From Bifidobacterium angulatum DSM 20098 = JCM 7096 (GTDB lineage: Bacteria; Actinomycetota; Actinomycetes; Actinomycetales; Bifidobacteriaceae): a stretch of DNA of 64,000 nucleotides. Both the position numbers and the translations under genes were made by a program. This document shows, piece by piece, positions 1-8,518 of the stretch. The notes under the pieces are model-generated. The model saw nothing but the letters and a program-made list of their open reading frames with translations. It did no database searches and was not told the origin of the DNA. The first letter of the stretch is position 1. Every line of letters starts with the position of its first letter. Location: positions 434,001 through 498,000 of the forward strand of contig NZ_AP012322.1 of the NCBI RefSeq assembly GCF_001025155.1. The letters are read 5' to 3'.

Positions 1-127
1 CGTCCGCCTTTCGTCGCGTAGGTTGCGCTGCGTGGCGGCGATGGTGCTTCGTTGCGCTGTGGTGCAAACAAACACAGTAACTTTATCACTGCTTGAACAA
101 ACGGCGATTTTCCAATGGAAACGCCGT

Positions 128-170
128 ATAGTTCAACGAATTGACAAACTTAGGTAATTCATTTTATTAT
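128..170 (+). promoter_or_regulatory. xylA promoter with probable ROK-repressor operator
   Basis: A good sigma-70-type promoter is visible: -35 TTGACA at 141-146 and -10 TATTAT at 165-170, spacing 18. The motif ATAGTTCAACGAATT (128-142) runs into the -35 box. A closely related motif, ATAGTTAGACGAAT, lies in the xylB/ROK divergent region at 14455-14468. I infer that both bind the ROK regulator encoded at 14573. Bases 1-127 hold no recognisable gene end. Confidence 0.6.
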
Positions 171-244
171 CTATGGTGTCAAGAACGAAAGCCCGTTGGG
201 GCAATCGAGCTTACGAATGGTAAGCCAACAGCAAAGGAGCAATC

Positions 245-1591
245 ATGGGTCTGTGGGATATCGACAAGATTCCGTACGTCGGCCGCGAAAAGGGACCGCA
301 GGAGGGCCTGGCCTTCCATTATTACGATGCCGACAAGGTCGTTGCCGGCAAGAAGATGAAGGATTGGCTGCGCTTCGGCGTCGCATGGTGGCACACCTTC
401 GACCAGGAGCTGGTCGATCCGTTCGGCACGGGCACCGCTCAGCGCCCGTGGTATGGCAAGTACTCCAACCCTGAGGATGAGGCTTTGGCCAAGGTCGACT
501 ACGCCTTCGAGTTCTTCCAGAAGCTTGGCGTCGAGTACTTCTGCTTCCACGATCGCGACATTGCCCCGGAAGGCGACACCCTGCGCGAGACCGATAAGAA
601 CCTGGACAAGGTCGTCGACAAGATCGAGGAGAACATGAAGTCCACCGGCATCAAGCTACTGTGGAACACCTCCTCCCTGTTCACCAACCCGCGCTTCGTG
701 TCCGGTGCCTCCACCTCGCCGTTCGCTGACATCTACGCCTACGCTGGCGGCCAGCTGAAGCATTCCTTGGAGATCGCCAAGCGCCTGGGCGCCGAGAATT
801 ACGTGTTCTGGGGCGGTCGCGAAGGCTACGAGAACCTGTGGAACACCCAGATGAAGCGCGAGCAGGAGCACATGGCCAAGTTCTTCCACATGTGCCACGC
901 CTACGCAAAGGAGATCGGTCTGGACGCCCAGTTCCTGATCGAGCCGAAGGCCAAGGAACCGACGATGCACCAGTATGACTTCGATGCATCCACCGCCATT
1001 GCCTTCCTTAAGACCTACGACATCGACTTCATGAAGCTGAACCTCGAAGGCAACCACGCCAACCTGGCCGGTCATACCTACCAGCACGAGATCCGCACCG
1101 CCCGCGAGGCCGGTGTGCTCGGCTCCCTCGATGCCAACCAGGGCGACAAGCTCATCGGCTGGGATATGGATGAGTTCCCGACCGACCTGTACGAGACTTC
1201 CACCGTCATGTGGGAGGTCCTCGCCGAGGGTCAGATCGGCCCTCACGGCGGCCTGAACTTCGACGCCAAGCCGCGCCGTACCTCCTTCGCCGCCGAGGAT
1301 CTGTTCCGCTCCCACATCGCCGGCATGGATTCCTTCGCCGCCGGCCTCCTGGTCGCAGCCAAGATGCACGAGGACAAGGTCATCGAGAACCTGCAGGCCG
1401 AGCGCTACAGCTCCTTCGATTCCGGTATCGGCGCGACCGTCGAGAACGGCACCGCCTCTCTGGCATCCCTCGAGGAGTATGCTCTGGATATCCCGCAGTC
1501 CAAGCTCATCGAAGCCACCAAGTCCGATCACCTCGAGTCCGTCAAGGCCACGATCAACAACTATATGATCGACGCATTGGCCGAGGCGTGA
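245..1591 (+). CDS. xylA: Xylose isomerase
   Basis: Cytoplasmic xylose isomerase, converting D-xylose to D-xylulose with two divalent metal ions. The 448-residue product has the usual length for the long (group II) enzymes. The catalytic FHDRD motif is at about residues 101-105 (His102, Asp105). Metal-ligand motifs follow in [10 protein letters not shown] (about 235) and LNLEGNHA (about 265). ATG 245 is preceded by AAAGGAG at ideal spacing. It is the first gene of the xylose locus and stands alone, with its own promoter and a hairpin after it. Its partner xylulokinase is at 12885-14405. Alternative sugar specificity is unlikely at this level of motif match. Confidence 0.97.
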   Translation: MGLWDIDKIPYVGREKGPQEGLAFHYYDADKVVAGKKMKDWLRFGVAWWHTFDQELVDPFGTGTAQRPWYGKYSNPEDEALAKVDYAFEFFQKLGVEYFCFHDRDIAPEGDTLRETDKNLDKVVDKIEENMKSTGIKLLWNTSSLFTNPRFVSGASTSPFADIYAYAGGQLKHSLEIAKRLGAENYVFWGGREGYENLWNTQMKREQEHMAKFFHMCHAYAKEIGLDAQFLIEPKAKEPTMHQYDFDASTAIAFLKTYDIDFMKLNLEGNHANLAGHTYQHEIRTAREAGVLGSLDANQGDKLIGWDMDEFPTDLYETSTVMWEVLAEGQIGPHGGLNFDAKPRRTSFAAEDLFRSHIAGMDSFAAGLLVAAKMHEDKVIENLQAERYSSFDSGIGATVENGTASLASLEEYALDIPQSKLIEATKSDHLESVKATINNYMIDALAEA

Positions 1592-1728
1592 GTCGAAATC
1601 GAGCAATGGTTGGGTGCGCGTAGCGCTCCGAAATTGTCGGGGCGGGCGTGGCCCAACAAGGAGTTCTTCGCTAGGACTCCTGATTTATCGCTGGATTAAA
1701 CAGCGAGGCTCGGTTGCAACAAGGCTGA

Positions 1729-1773
1729 ATATGGTGTGTCGGAGCGTCGGTGCTCCGGCACACCACATATTTT
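1729..1773 (+). terminator. Probable xylA terminator
   Basis: ATATGGTGTGTCGGAGC pairs with a near-complement starting GCTCCGGCACACC across a four-to-six base loop, followed by ATATTTT. The stem is GC-rich in its upper half. It sits about 140 bases after the xylA stop. Confidence 0.65.
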
Positions 1774-1801
1774 CACCTCATCCTTCCTTAAAGTTCCTTC
1801 G

Positions 1802-1847
1802 CATACAAGTCGTCTGCCGGCTATGTCGTCGGTAGACGACTTGTATG
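1802..1847. promoter_or_regulatory. 18-bp inverted repeat upstream of the GH43 gene
   Basis: CATACAAGTCGTCTGCCG (1802-1819) pairs with 1830-1847 over 18 positions with one G-T wobble and a 10-base loop. There is no T-run after it, so it is a weak candidate for an intrinsic terminator. It could be an operator, an mRNA processing site or an RNA-stabilising hairpin for the downstream gene. Confidence 0.45.
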
Positions 1848-1925
1848 TGTTATGAAAGCAAGTCGAGAATTCCAACTATTCGCAATGATACGATGTGGAA
1901 AAGCGTTTCTGAATAAGGTGTATTT

Positions 1926-3623
1926 ATGACCGCGACTATTACCATTACCAATCCCATTCTTAGTGGAATGTATCCTGATCCGAGTTGGATTTGGGATGAT
2001 GAGTTCCAGCGAATTGTGTTGGTGACTTCTACTTTTGAGCTTGTCCCAGGCCTTCCCATTTACGTTTCCGAGGATATGACGTGCTGGAAGCATGTGTCGA
2101 ATGTGATAGATGCTGACTTGGCAAGGCGCCTGCTTATTCCTTTCGTGGATGATTCGGGCGGCGTCTATGCGCCGACGCTGCGCAGGATTCATGGCAAATA
2201 TGTGATTGCATGCACCATTGCCCGTCTTGATGATCGCCGTGCTATGGAAGGTGGTTGCACAGAAAGCGAGCTGATGCGGTTCCACGCCGCGGAGGGCAAT
2301 TTTATTCTTGAAGCGGATTCTATCGAAGGGCCATGGCGTGGCCCGTTCTGGATTGAGGGCGCTGAAGGCATCGATCCAGACATATTCGAGGACGGGGACG
2401 GCAACGTGTACTGGACCCAGACCCGTCCTGCGGTCAATCCGCAATGGGAAGGCCAGACCGAGGTCTGGACCCAACGCATTAATCCGGAGACTTGGACTTT
2501 TGTCAATGACGGTCTTCCTGCGGGATCGGGCAAGACGGTAATATGGCGCGGATACGGTGTGGAATCGGTGTGGGCTGAAGCGCCGCATCTCTATCGCGTG
2601 GGTGATTATGTGTATCTGATGACCGCCGAGGGGGGCACCAGTTTCGAACATAGCGAAATGGCCATGCGCATCTATGCGCCGCATGGACTGCTTCGGGCGT
2701 TCGAAGCTTACGAACAGGAAGCATCCGAATCGGGTGAGTGCATTCCGCAGGTTCGTGACGGGGAACGCTGCTATCTTGGCACCGCAATCCGTGCCTTCCA
2801 CGCGGATAAGAAGAATCCGATTCTCACCCACCGACATCTGGGTTTGTCGGAACCGCTGCAATGCGTGGGACATGCGGACCTGTTGCTTCATCCGGAACTG
2901 GGATGGTGGCTGGTGTGTCTCGGCGTGAGGGAGACGCGGGGAAAGCGTGACGGCGAATTATTGAGCTACTTGGGAAGGGAGAGCTTTGTCGCTCCGGTAT
3001 CCTGGGAACATAATCCGGCCGATTGGAAGCTGGACGGCAACGGTGCATTAGATACGCATGAGGGTGACCCCGGATGGCCAGTGACTTGCGCTGGTCTTGG
3101 CCGCTTGGCCGACGAGATCACGGTTACTACTGAAGACGATGGCATCACCATCGAGCCTAGGGTGAAATCCTCGCTCGCCGGTGACGTGGAACCTGCGCTG
3201 GTGGATGTGGCTGATGGCTCGACGAACGGTGTGGTGGTGCGCGACGAGCGTGATGTCAGCTACCGCAGAATAGCGAAACTGCCGACGCTCATGCCGATTC
3301 CCATGTCCGGTTCTTTAGTGATCCGGCAGAATTCCACACATTACGCGGTGTTTTCGATGCGTGGCACGGATGTGCGCTACGAGATGGTGAATGGAGACGA
3401 TTCGCAAGCTGGGTCTGTTGCCGTCGTACAGGCTGACGGAGTGCGTCCGGCGGTACTTTTCGACGACAACCGCTTGTCGGTCATCGTGACTGGCATGCAT
3501 GGTCCGGTTGATTCTGCGACGTTCGTGCGTCAGGGGCAGGTTCTGCTGAGTGTCGATGCTCGTTTCCTCAGCACCGAATGGGCCGGTGGATTCGTCGGTT
3601 GCATGGCCGGCTTCATGGCATAG
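1926..3623 (+). CDS. GH43-family glycosidase (beta-xylosidase/alpha-L-arabinofuranosidase)
   Basis: Intracellular glycoside hydrolase family 43 enzyme of 565 residues with no signal peptide. The start NPILSGMYPDPSW (about 9-21) carries the catalytic-base Asp. IDPDIFEDGDG (about 150) carries the pKa-modulating Asp. WAEAPHLYR (about 218-226) carries the catalytic acid Glu. A five-bladed propeller of about 370 residues is followed by a C-terminal beta-sandwich-like region, as in GH43 beta-xylosidases. It probably trims imported xylo- or arabinoxylo-oligosaccharides. ATG 1926 follows AAGGTG. It is convergent with the LacI gene. Xylosidase versus arabinofuranosidase cannot be decided from sequence. 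Confidence 0.85.
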   Translation: MTATITITNPILSGMYPDPSWIWDDEFQRIVLVTSTFELVPGLPIYVSEDMTCWKHVSNVIDADLARRLLIPFVDDSGGVYAPTLRRIHGKYVIACTIARLDDRRAMEGGCTESELMRFHAAEGNFILEADSIEGPWRGPFWIEGAEGIDPDIFEDGDGNVYWTQTRPAVNPQWEGQTEVWTQRINPETWTFVNDGLPAGSGKTVIWRGYGVESVWAEAPHLYRVGDYVYLMTAEGGTSFEHSEMAMRIYAPHGLLRAFEAYEQEASESGECIPQVRDGERCYLGTAIRAFHADKKNPILTHRHLGLSEPLQCVGHADLLLHPELGWWLVCLGVRETRGKRDGELLSYLGRESFVAPVSWEHNPADWKLDGNGALDTHEGDPGWPVTCAGLGRLADEITVTTEDDGITIEPRVKSSLAGDVEPALVDVADGSTNGVVVRDERDVSYRRIAKLPTLMPIPMSGSLVIRQNSTHYAVFSMRGTDVRYEMVNGDDSQAGSVAVVQADGVRPAVLFDDNRLSVIVTGMHGPVDSATFVRQGQVLLSVDARFLSTEWAGGFVGCMAGFMA

Positions 3624-3754
3624 ATTCTACGGAGTTTCAGGATGGTTCACTGCCGGTGTTCCGTCGGGCCGTCTTAGAACGAGGTGAAAACGGGTCGAAA
3701 GGCTAGGAGCGCTGTGTTCTCCCTCCGGTTGCGCCTGTGAGTTTGCCCCGCTGA

Positions 3755-4774
3755 TTAACCCTCGAGTTGCTGTGTGCTGTTGCGTACCACTAGCGATGTC
3801 GGCATGATGATGTGCGGTTGGATCACGTCGTTGGTGGACAGCGCCTCGACCAGCATGCGTACGGCGGCCCTTGCCATGTCTTGGAGCGGCTGCCGTACGG
3901 TGGTCAGCGCCGGGCCGAGGAATGCGGCAGTCTGCACATCGTCGAATCCGACCACGGATACATCCTCGGGAATACGTAATCCCAGCTGCCTTGCCGCCTC
4001 GTAGACGCCCATGGCCTGCAGATCGCTGCCGGCGAAGATTGCGGTCGGACGATTCGGTCGTTCCAACAGGGAGATGGACTGTGCGTAACCGCCGGCAGTG
4101 GTGAAATCGCCTTCGGTGATAAGTTCGGGATCGGCTTCGATTCCATGTTCCGCAAGCGCTGATGTATATCCGTCCAGACGTGCTTTGGAACACATCATCT
4201 CCTCCGGTCCGGTGATGATGCCTATGCGGGTATGTCCGAGTGAGAGTAGATGCCTGGTGGCGATTACGCCTCCGGTCCAGTTGTCCGCATGCACTGACAA
4301 CGTGTCCAGATCCGGATTTCCGAATGGGTCGAACAGAACGAAGGGAATGCCTCTGGAATGCAACTTGTTCCGTTCGATACGTGTCAGGTTCGAGAAAACG
4401 AGGATGGCGCCGTTCACCTGCCTGTGAAGCATGTTGTCGATCCAGGATGAGTCCGGGTGCTGCCGATTGCCACCTTCGGTGGTGATGATGCTCAGATCGT
4501 GTTGTTTGGCTTCGCGGATGGCTCCGCGTAACACTTCAAGAGCCCAGACATTATCGAAATCTTGGAACACGATTTCGATAATTCGTTGGCTTTTCGCGCC
4601 TGTCGCTTTACGGGAATACCCATACCGTTTCAACGCCGCGTTGATGGTTTGCCGTGTCTCTTCGGAAACGTCGGCTCTGCCGTTGAGCGCCTTGGATACG
4701 GTGGAAAGGGAATAACCGGTCTCTTTAGCTATGTCAGAGAGTCGTACCGTAGCTTTCTTTGTCGTATTGCGCAT
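3755..4774 (-). CDS. LacI-family transcriptional regulator
   Basis: A 339-residue DNA-binding repressor or activator. The helix-turn-helix and hinge are at residues 11-60 (VRLSDIAKETGYSLSTVSKA at the start). A periplasmic-binding-protein-like effector domain follows, with VVGFDDVQTAAFLGPALTTV near 270. The start has AGGAG eight bases upstream. It is transcribed away from the ABC importer at 5131, and the shared intergenic region has CGAAA/TTTCG palindromes. Family practice and this arrangement suggest local control of the importer-GH43-esterase operon in response to a xylo- or arabino-oligosaccharide. The ligand is unknown. Confidence 0.88.
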   Translation of the reverse strand: MRNTTKKATVRLSDIAKETGYSLSTVSKALNGRADVSEETRQTINAALKRYGYSRKATGAKSQRIIEIVFQDFDNVWALEVLRGAIREAKQHDLSIITTEGGNRQHPDSSWIDNMLHRQVNGAILVFSNLTRIERNKLHSRGIPFVLFDPFGNPDLDTLSVHADNWTGGVIATRHLLSLGHTRIGIITGPEEMMCSKARLDGYTSALAEHGIEADPELITEGDFTTAGGYAQSISLLERPNRPTAIFAGSDLQAMGVYEAARQLGLRIPEDVSVVGFDDVQTAAFLGPALTTVRQPLQDMARAAVRMLVEALSTNDVIQPHIIMPTSLVVRNSTQQLEG

Positions 4775-5130
4775 GAGTCACTCCTTCTTCATGCTCATCA
4801 TATCCGAAAACGCGAACGAAAGTTTCGGTTTGCGTTTTTCGAAACTTTCGATATGTTGGCAATACTTAAAAACGTTGTAAAATCAACGAAAAATAATTAG
4901 TTTTCTGATTTTACAAAAAACTTGACTTTGTGTGATTTGTTTCGGTAGTCTATAGGTACAACGAAAACGAAATGGAAATTTTCGAAGGGAGTCAAAGGCT
5001 GATTCTCTGTCTGCCGGGGAGCTGCAGCAGCATTCGTTGCGGTCGTGCTTCCCGATTCGACCCATTCGAGAGAAATTCCTGTCGTTGCCATCATTTTGTC
5101 GATGATGATTTGGTCAATAAGGAGAAGACA
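4775..5130. promoter_or_regulatory. lacI/ABC-importer divergent control region
   Basis: An AT-rich divergent intergenic region. A candidate promoter for the importer is TTGACT (4922-4927) with TAGTCT (4946-4951), spacing 18. CGAAAGTTTCG (4817-4827) and CGAAACTTTCG (4840-4850) form an 11-bp inverted repeat, and each is itself nearly palindromic, as LacI-family operators are. A further CGAAAA...TTTTCG pair lies at 4962-4984, downstream of the promoter. The untranslated leader of the importer mRNA would be about 170 bases. Confidence 0.6.
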
Positions 5131-6405
5131 ATGAAGTTCAAAACCATTGCAGCTGCCACTCTTGCGGTGGCGACCATGTTGGGCATGGGTGCCTGCGGCT
5201 CCAGCACTGGTGCCAAAGACGATAAGACCATTACGTTCTGGCATAACGCAACAGCTGGTGACGGCAAGCAGTATTGGGAGGATATGGCCAAAGCGTTCGA
5301 GAAGAAGACTGGTGTCAAGGTTCAGATTCAGGCCATCCAAAATGAGGATTTCGAAGGCAAGCTGACCACCGCTATGCAGGATCCCGCCTCCGGCCCGGAT
5401 GTGTACATGACCCTTGGTGGTGCCAAGACCAAGGACATGGTTGATGCCGGTCAGGTAATGGATATTTCTGATAAGATTAGTGACACCGTCAAGAAGCAGA
5501 TGTCTTCTGCGCTGGAGTCCATGTCCTATGACGGCAAGGTCTATGGTGTTCCAGTCACTGTGCAGCCTGGTGGCATCTGGTATTCCAAGGATCTGTTCAA
5601 GCAGGCTGGCATCGATGCCGCGCCGACCACCTTCAGCGAGCTGAAGACCGATGTACAGAAGCTTCGCAGCGCTGGCATCGATCCGATCGCACTCGGCGGC
5701 AAGGATGCTTGGCCGGTCGGTCACTGGTACTACTGGTTGTCCATGCGCGAATGCTCTCCGAAGGCCTACGCCAAGGGCGTCAATGACAAGGACTTCTCCG
5801 ACTCCTGCTGGACCAAGGCCGGAGATGATCTGAAGGATTTGTTGGATGCGAATGCTTTTAACGAAGGATTCCTCACCACGACGGCCCAGCAGGGCGCCAG
5901 CTCGTCCGCAGGTCTGCTGGCCAATCATAAGGCTGCGATGGAGCTCATGGGCACATGGGAGCCTGGAGTTCTCAAGGACCTGACTCCGGACAAGAAGCCA
6001 ATGGCTGACCTTGGCTTCTTCGCCTTCCCGACCGTGGACGGAGGAAAAGGCGAGGAAGGTGCTTTGATGGGCGCTGTGACCGGTTTCGCTGTCAATCCCG
6101 AGGCTCCGGACGCTGCTGTTGATTTCGTCAATTTCATGGCTGAGAAATCAAATCAGGAGAAATACGCCACTGCGTTCAGCACCATTCCGGCTTCCGCCGA
6201 AGCTTACGATGCGGTTACCGATGAAAATCTTAAGAGCATCATCGAAGCTATGAAAAAGTCCGATGGCATGCAGCTGTGGATGGATACCGCTCTCGGCGGA
6301 AATATTGGCAACGCTCTTAATTCCGGAGTGGTGAATCTGCTTTCCGGACAGGGGACTTCGGCTGACATCGTCAAGGCGATGAAGGACGCAGCGGCCAAGG
6401 GCTGA
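5131..6405 (+). CDS. Sugar ABC transporter substrate-binding lipoprotein
   Basis: Extracellular solute-binding protein of the carbohydrate (CUT1, family 1) class, 424 residues. The start ATG 5131 follows AAGGAGAAG and gives a lipoprotein signal peptide ending in a GMGAC lipobox (Cys about 24). An upstream in-frame extension has no ribosome site and would bury the signal. TITFWHNAT near 34-42 is typical of the fold's first strand. It binds an oligosaccharide outside the membrane and passes it to the permeases at 6506 and 7549. The ATPase is not in the cluster, so a shared MsiK/MalK-type ATPase elsewhere is likely. Xylo-oligosaccharide as ligand is inferred from neighbours. Confidence 0.9.
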   Translation: MKFKTIAAATLAVATMLGMGACGSSTGAKDDKTITFWHNATAGDGKQYWEDMAKAFEKKTGVKVQIQAIQNEDFEGKLTTAMQDPASGPDVYMTLGGAKTKDMVDAGQVMDISDKISDTVKKQMSSALESMSYDGKVYGVPVTVQPGGIWYSKDLFKQAGIDAAPTTFSELKTDVQKLRSAGIDPIALGGKDAWPVGHWYYWLSMRECSPKAYAKGVNDKDFSDSCWTKAGDDLKDLLDANAFNEGFLTTTAQQGASSSAGLLANHKAAMELMGTWEPGVLKDLTPDKKPMADLGFFAFPTVDGGKGEEGALMGAVTGFAVNPEAPDAAVDFVNFMAEKSNQEKYATAFSTIPASAEAYDAVTDENLKSIIEAMKKSDGMQLWMDTALGGNIGNALNSGVVNLLSGQGTSADIVKAMKDAAAKG

Positions 6406-6431
6406 CAGTGAACATGGCTGGTTGAAGGCCA

Positions 6432-6469
6432 AAGGAGGGTGGATAGACAGATATTCATCCACCCTCCTT
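6432..6469 (+). terminator. Intercistronic hairpin between binding protein and permease
   Basis: AAGGAGGGTGGAT (6432-6444) and ATCCACCCTCCTT (6457-6469) are a perfect 13-bp stem with a 12-base loop and no T-run. In ABC operons such a hairpin commonly protects the upstream message or attenuates read-through, so the binding protein is made in excess over the permeases. That role is inferred. Confidence 0.6.
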
Positions 6470-6505
6470 CCTATTCGAGAAACGTATCTGGTAGTGGAGA
6501 AAACC

Positions 6506-7549
6506 ATGTCAAGTACAAGCAAAGACGCGGTGACGCTGCGCGCTAAGCGGTCCAAGAAACCGTCCGATGGCAAAATGCGTCGTAATGTTGAGATTTTCGT
6601 ACTGTCCGCACCTGCGATTCTTCTGTTCGTCTGCTTTGTGATTCTGCCTATCGTCTTGGGTGCTTATTACGGCTTCTATCAGTGGAAGGGTTACGGACTT
6701 CCCTCCAAGACAGGTAAATTCGTTGGTTTCCAGAACTACATCACAGCGCTTAAGGATCCCGCGTTCCAGGCGGCAATTCTGCATACCTTCGAGGTCGTGA
6801 TCGGCTCGTTGGTCATCCAGGCTCCGCTCGCCATCCTGTTCGCATTGCTGCTGAACCAGAAGTTCAAGGGGCGTGGTCTCATCCGCACCCTCATCTTCGT
6901 GCCGTATGTCGTTTCCGAGGTCATCGTCGGCACAGGATGGAGCCTGTTGCTACAGAAGAAGGGCGCCATCAATGAGATTCTGGCCAACTTCGGCATCAAT
7001 GGTCCCGATTGGCTGGCCGACCCGAAAATCGCTATTTGGACGCTGCTGTTGCTGATCAGCTGGAAATACGTCGGTTTCGCCGTAATTCTGATGCTCGCCG
7101 GCATGCAATCCATTCCCGAGGAACTGTATGAAGCAGCCAGAGTGGATGGGGCGAGTTTCTGGCAGATGCAGAAAAGCATCACGTTGCCGTTGCTTGCTCC
7201 GACGCTGCGGATCTGGGTGTTCCTTTCCATGATTGGCTCTCTGCAGCTTTTCGATCTGGTCTATATCGTGTGGGGCAAGTATGTGTCGACCACCGCTGGT
7301 GTGTCCACCATGGCCACCTACATGGTGCGTGAAGGTCGTGGAGCCGGCAACTATGGCTATGGTTCCGCCGTTGCTCTGATCATTTTCGTGATCTCTTTGA
7401 TCATCGCACTCGTCTATCAGAAGTTCGTGCTGAACCGTGACTTGGACGGTGCTGTTACTGAACAGAAAGAAGCCAAGAAGCGTGCCAGGAAGCGCGCAAA
7501 AGAAGTGCAGCATCGTGAGGTTGCTGCCCTGGCAAGTGAGGTGAAGTGA
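6506..7549 (+). CDS. Sugar ABC transporter permease (MalF-type)
   Basis: Inner-membrane subunit of 347 residues with six predicted transmembrane helices after a basic N-terminal tail. The binding-protein-dependent permease EAA loop reads EELYEAARVDGASFWQ near 210-225. I prefer ATG 6506, which follows a GTGGAG-like site, over the longer frame that runs back through the intercistronic hairpin. The basic, Lys/Arg-rich C-terminal 30 residues face the cytoplasm. Its stop overlaps the next permease start (TGATG), indicating translational coupling. The two permeases form the translocation channel for the 5131 lipoprotein. Confidence 0.92.
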   Translation: MSSTSKDAVTLRAKRSKKPSDGKMRRNVEIFVLSAPAILLFVCFVILPIVLGAYYGFYQWKGYGLPSKTGKFVGFQNYITALKDPAFQAAILHTFEVVIGSLVIQAPLAILFALLLNQKFKGRGLIRTLIFVPYVVSEVIVGTGWSLLLQKKGAINEILANFGINGPDWLADPKIAIWTLLLLISWKYVGFAVILMLAGMQSIPEELYEAARVDGASFWQMQKSITLPLLAPTLRIWVFLSMIGSLQLFDLVYIVWGKYVSTTAGVSTMATYMVREGRGAGNYGYGSAVALIIFVISLIIALVYQKFVLNRDLDGAVTEQKEAKKRARKRAKEVQHREVAALASEVK

Positions 7550-8442
7550 TGACTGCCGCAACAATCGCAGGACATTCCAACAACAGCGAGTACAGCAAGA
7601 AGAATGGTTACCGTAAGTCATCCAAGACGCCATGGGGCAACCCAATCGTCTACTTCTTCTCCCTGGTGCTTGTGGCCATCTGCATCACTCCGGTGTTGTA
7701 CATTATCTTCGGCGGTTTCCGTACCAATTCGCAGATCACCAACCATCCGTCCGGGATGCCGAACCCATGGGTCCCCGACAACTACAAGACGGTCTTCGAA
7801 AGTGATATTTTCTGGACGGAACTGAAGAATTCTACCATCGTGGGTATCGCCACCATGGTAGGCGTCGTGGTGCTTAGCATCATGGTGAGCTTTGTCATCG
7901 CCCGATACAAATTCCGCTATGCGCCGCTTATGTACGCGTTGTTCTCTGCTGGTCTCATGTTCCCGATGACCGTTGGCATTACACCTTTGTATCTGCTGAT
8001 TCGCAATCTGGGTCTGGCCAACTCCCTGTGGGGTCTGATCCTTCCGCAAATTGCCTTCGGACTTCCTCAGACCATCATCATCTTGGTGCCGTTCCTACAG
8101 TCGATTCCTAATGAGCTTGAGGAGGCCTGTCTTCTCGATGGATGCTCCCGCCTTGGCTTCTTCTGGCGCATGGTCATTCCGCTGTCCATGCCTGGCGTGG
8201 CCACCACTGGAATCCTCACCTTCGTGGGAAGCTGGAATGCCTACATGCTGCCGCTGTTCGTGCTCAGTGATTCCAACAAGTACACATTGCCACTTGGCGT
8301 ACAGATGTTCAGCTCCGAACACTCCGTTGACACCGCACAGGTGTTGGCCTTCACCTCTCTGGCTATGATTCCGGCCCTGATCTGTTTCACCATCTTCCAG
8401 AAGAAGATCGTCGGCGGCCTGACAGGTGCGGTCAAGGGCTGA
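7549..8442 (+). CDS. Sugar ABC transporter permease (MalG-type)
   Basis: Second channel subunit, 297 residues, six predicted transmembrane helices. The EAA-loop motif is NELEEACLLDGCSRLGFFW near 190-208. ATG 7549 shares a base with the TGA of the preceding permease; an alternative GTG lies one codon earlier. The first 30 residues are polar and Ser/Asn-rich before helix 1. No ATP-binding subunit follows; the next gene is a GH43 enzyme, as in many bifidobacterial oligosaccharide clusters. Confidence 0.92.
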   Translation: MTAATIAGHSNNSEYSKKNGYRKSSKTPWGNPIVYFFSLVLVAICITPVLYIIFGGFRTNSQITNHPSGMPNPWVPDNYKTVFESDIFWTELKNSTIVGIATMVGVVVLSIMVSFVIARYKFRYAPLMYALFSAGLMFPMTVGITPLYLLIRNLGLANSLWGLILPQIAFGLPQTIIILVPFLQSIPNELEEACLLDGCSRLGFFWRMVIPLSMPGVATTGILTFVGSWNAYMLPLFVLSDSNKYTLPLGVQMFSSEHSVDTAQVLAFTSLAMIPALICFTIFQKKIVGGLTGAVKG

Positions 8443-8460
8443 CGAAATGTAACAATCCAC

Positions 8461-8492
8461 GCCCGGAAGATGTTCCTTTCCGTCTTCCGGGC
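8461..8492 (+). terminator. Intercistronic hairpin between permease and GH43 gene
   Basis: GCCCGGAAGA (8461-8470) and TCTTCCGGGC (8483-8492) are a perfect 10-bp stem, followed by TTCATCTCTT. It is too weak in U for full termination and probably gives partial termination or message protection inside the operon. Confidence 0.55.
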
Positions 8493-8518
8493 TTCATCTC
8501 TTATGCAAGAGGTACATT

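Larger units (their letters stand above)
1592..1925. other. Intergenic region between xylA and the first GH43 gene
   Basis: This 334-base stretch has no credible gene. It holds the xylA terminator hairpin (1729-1773) and a separate long inverted repeat (1802-1847) about 80 bases before the GH43 start. No clear -35/-10 pair was recognised between the repeat and the gene. Confidence 0.6.

Noticed and set aside
656..1606. Long open frame on the minus strand inside xylA (and similar long antisense frames in guaB, proS, pepO, the surface-protein gene and others)
   Set aside because: These are shadows of GC-rich coding sequence in another frame; they have low-complexity composition (Gly/Leu/Asp/His repeats), no ribosome sites and no family motifs.
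4972..5130. N-terminal extension of the sugar-binding lipoprotein
   Set aside because: It lacks a ribosome site and would place about 50 residues before an otherwise perfect lipoprotein signal peptide starting at 5131.
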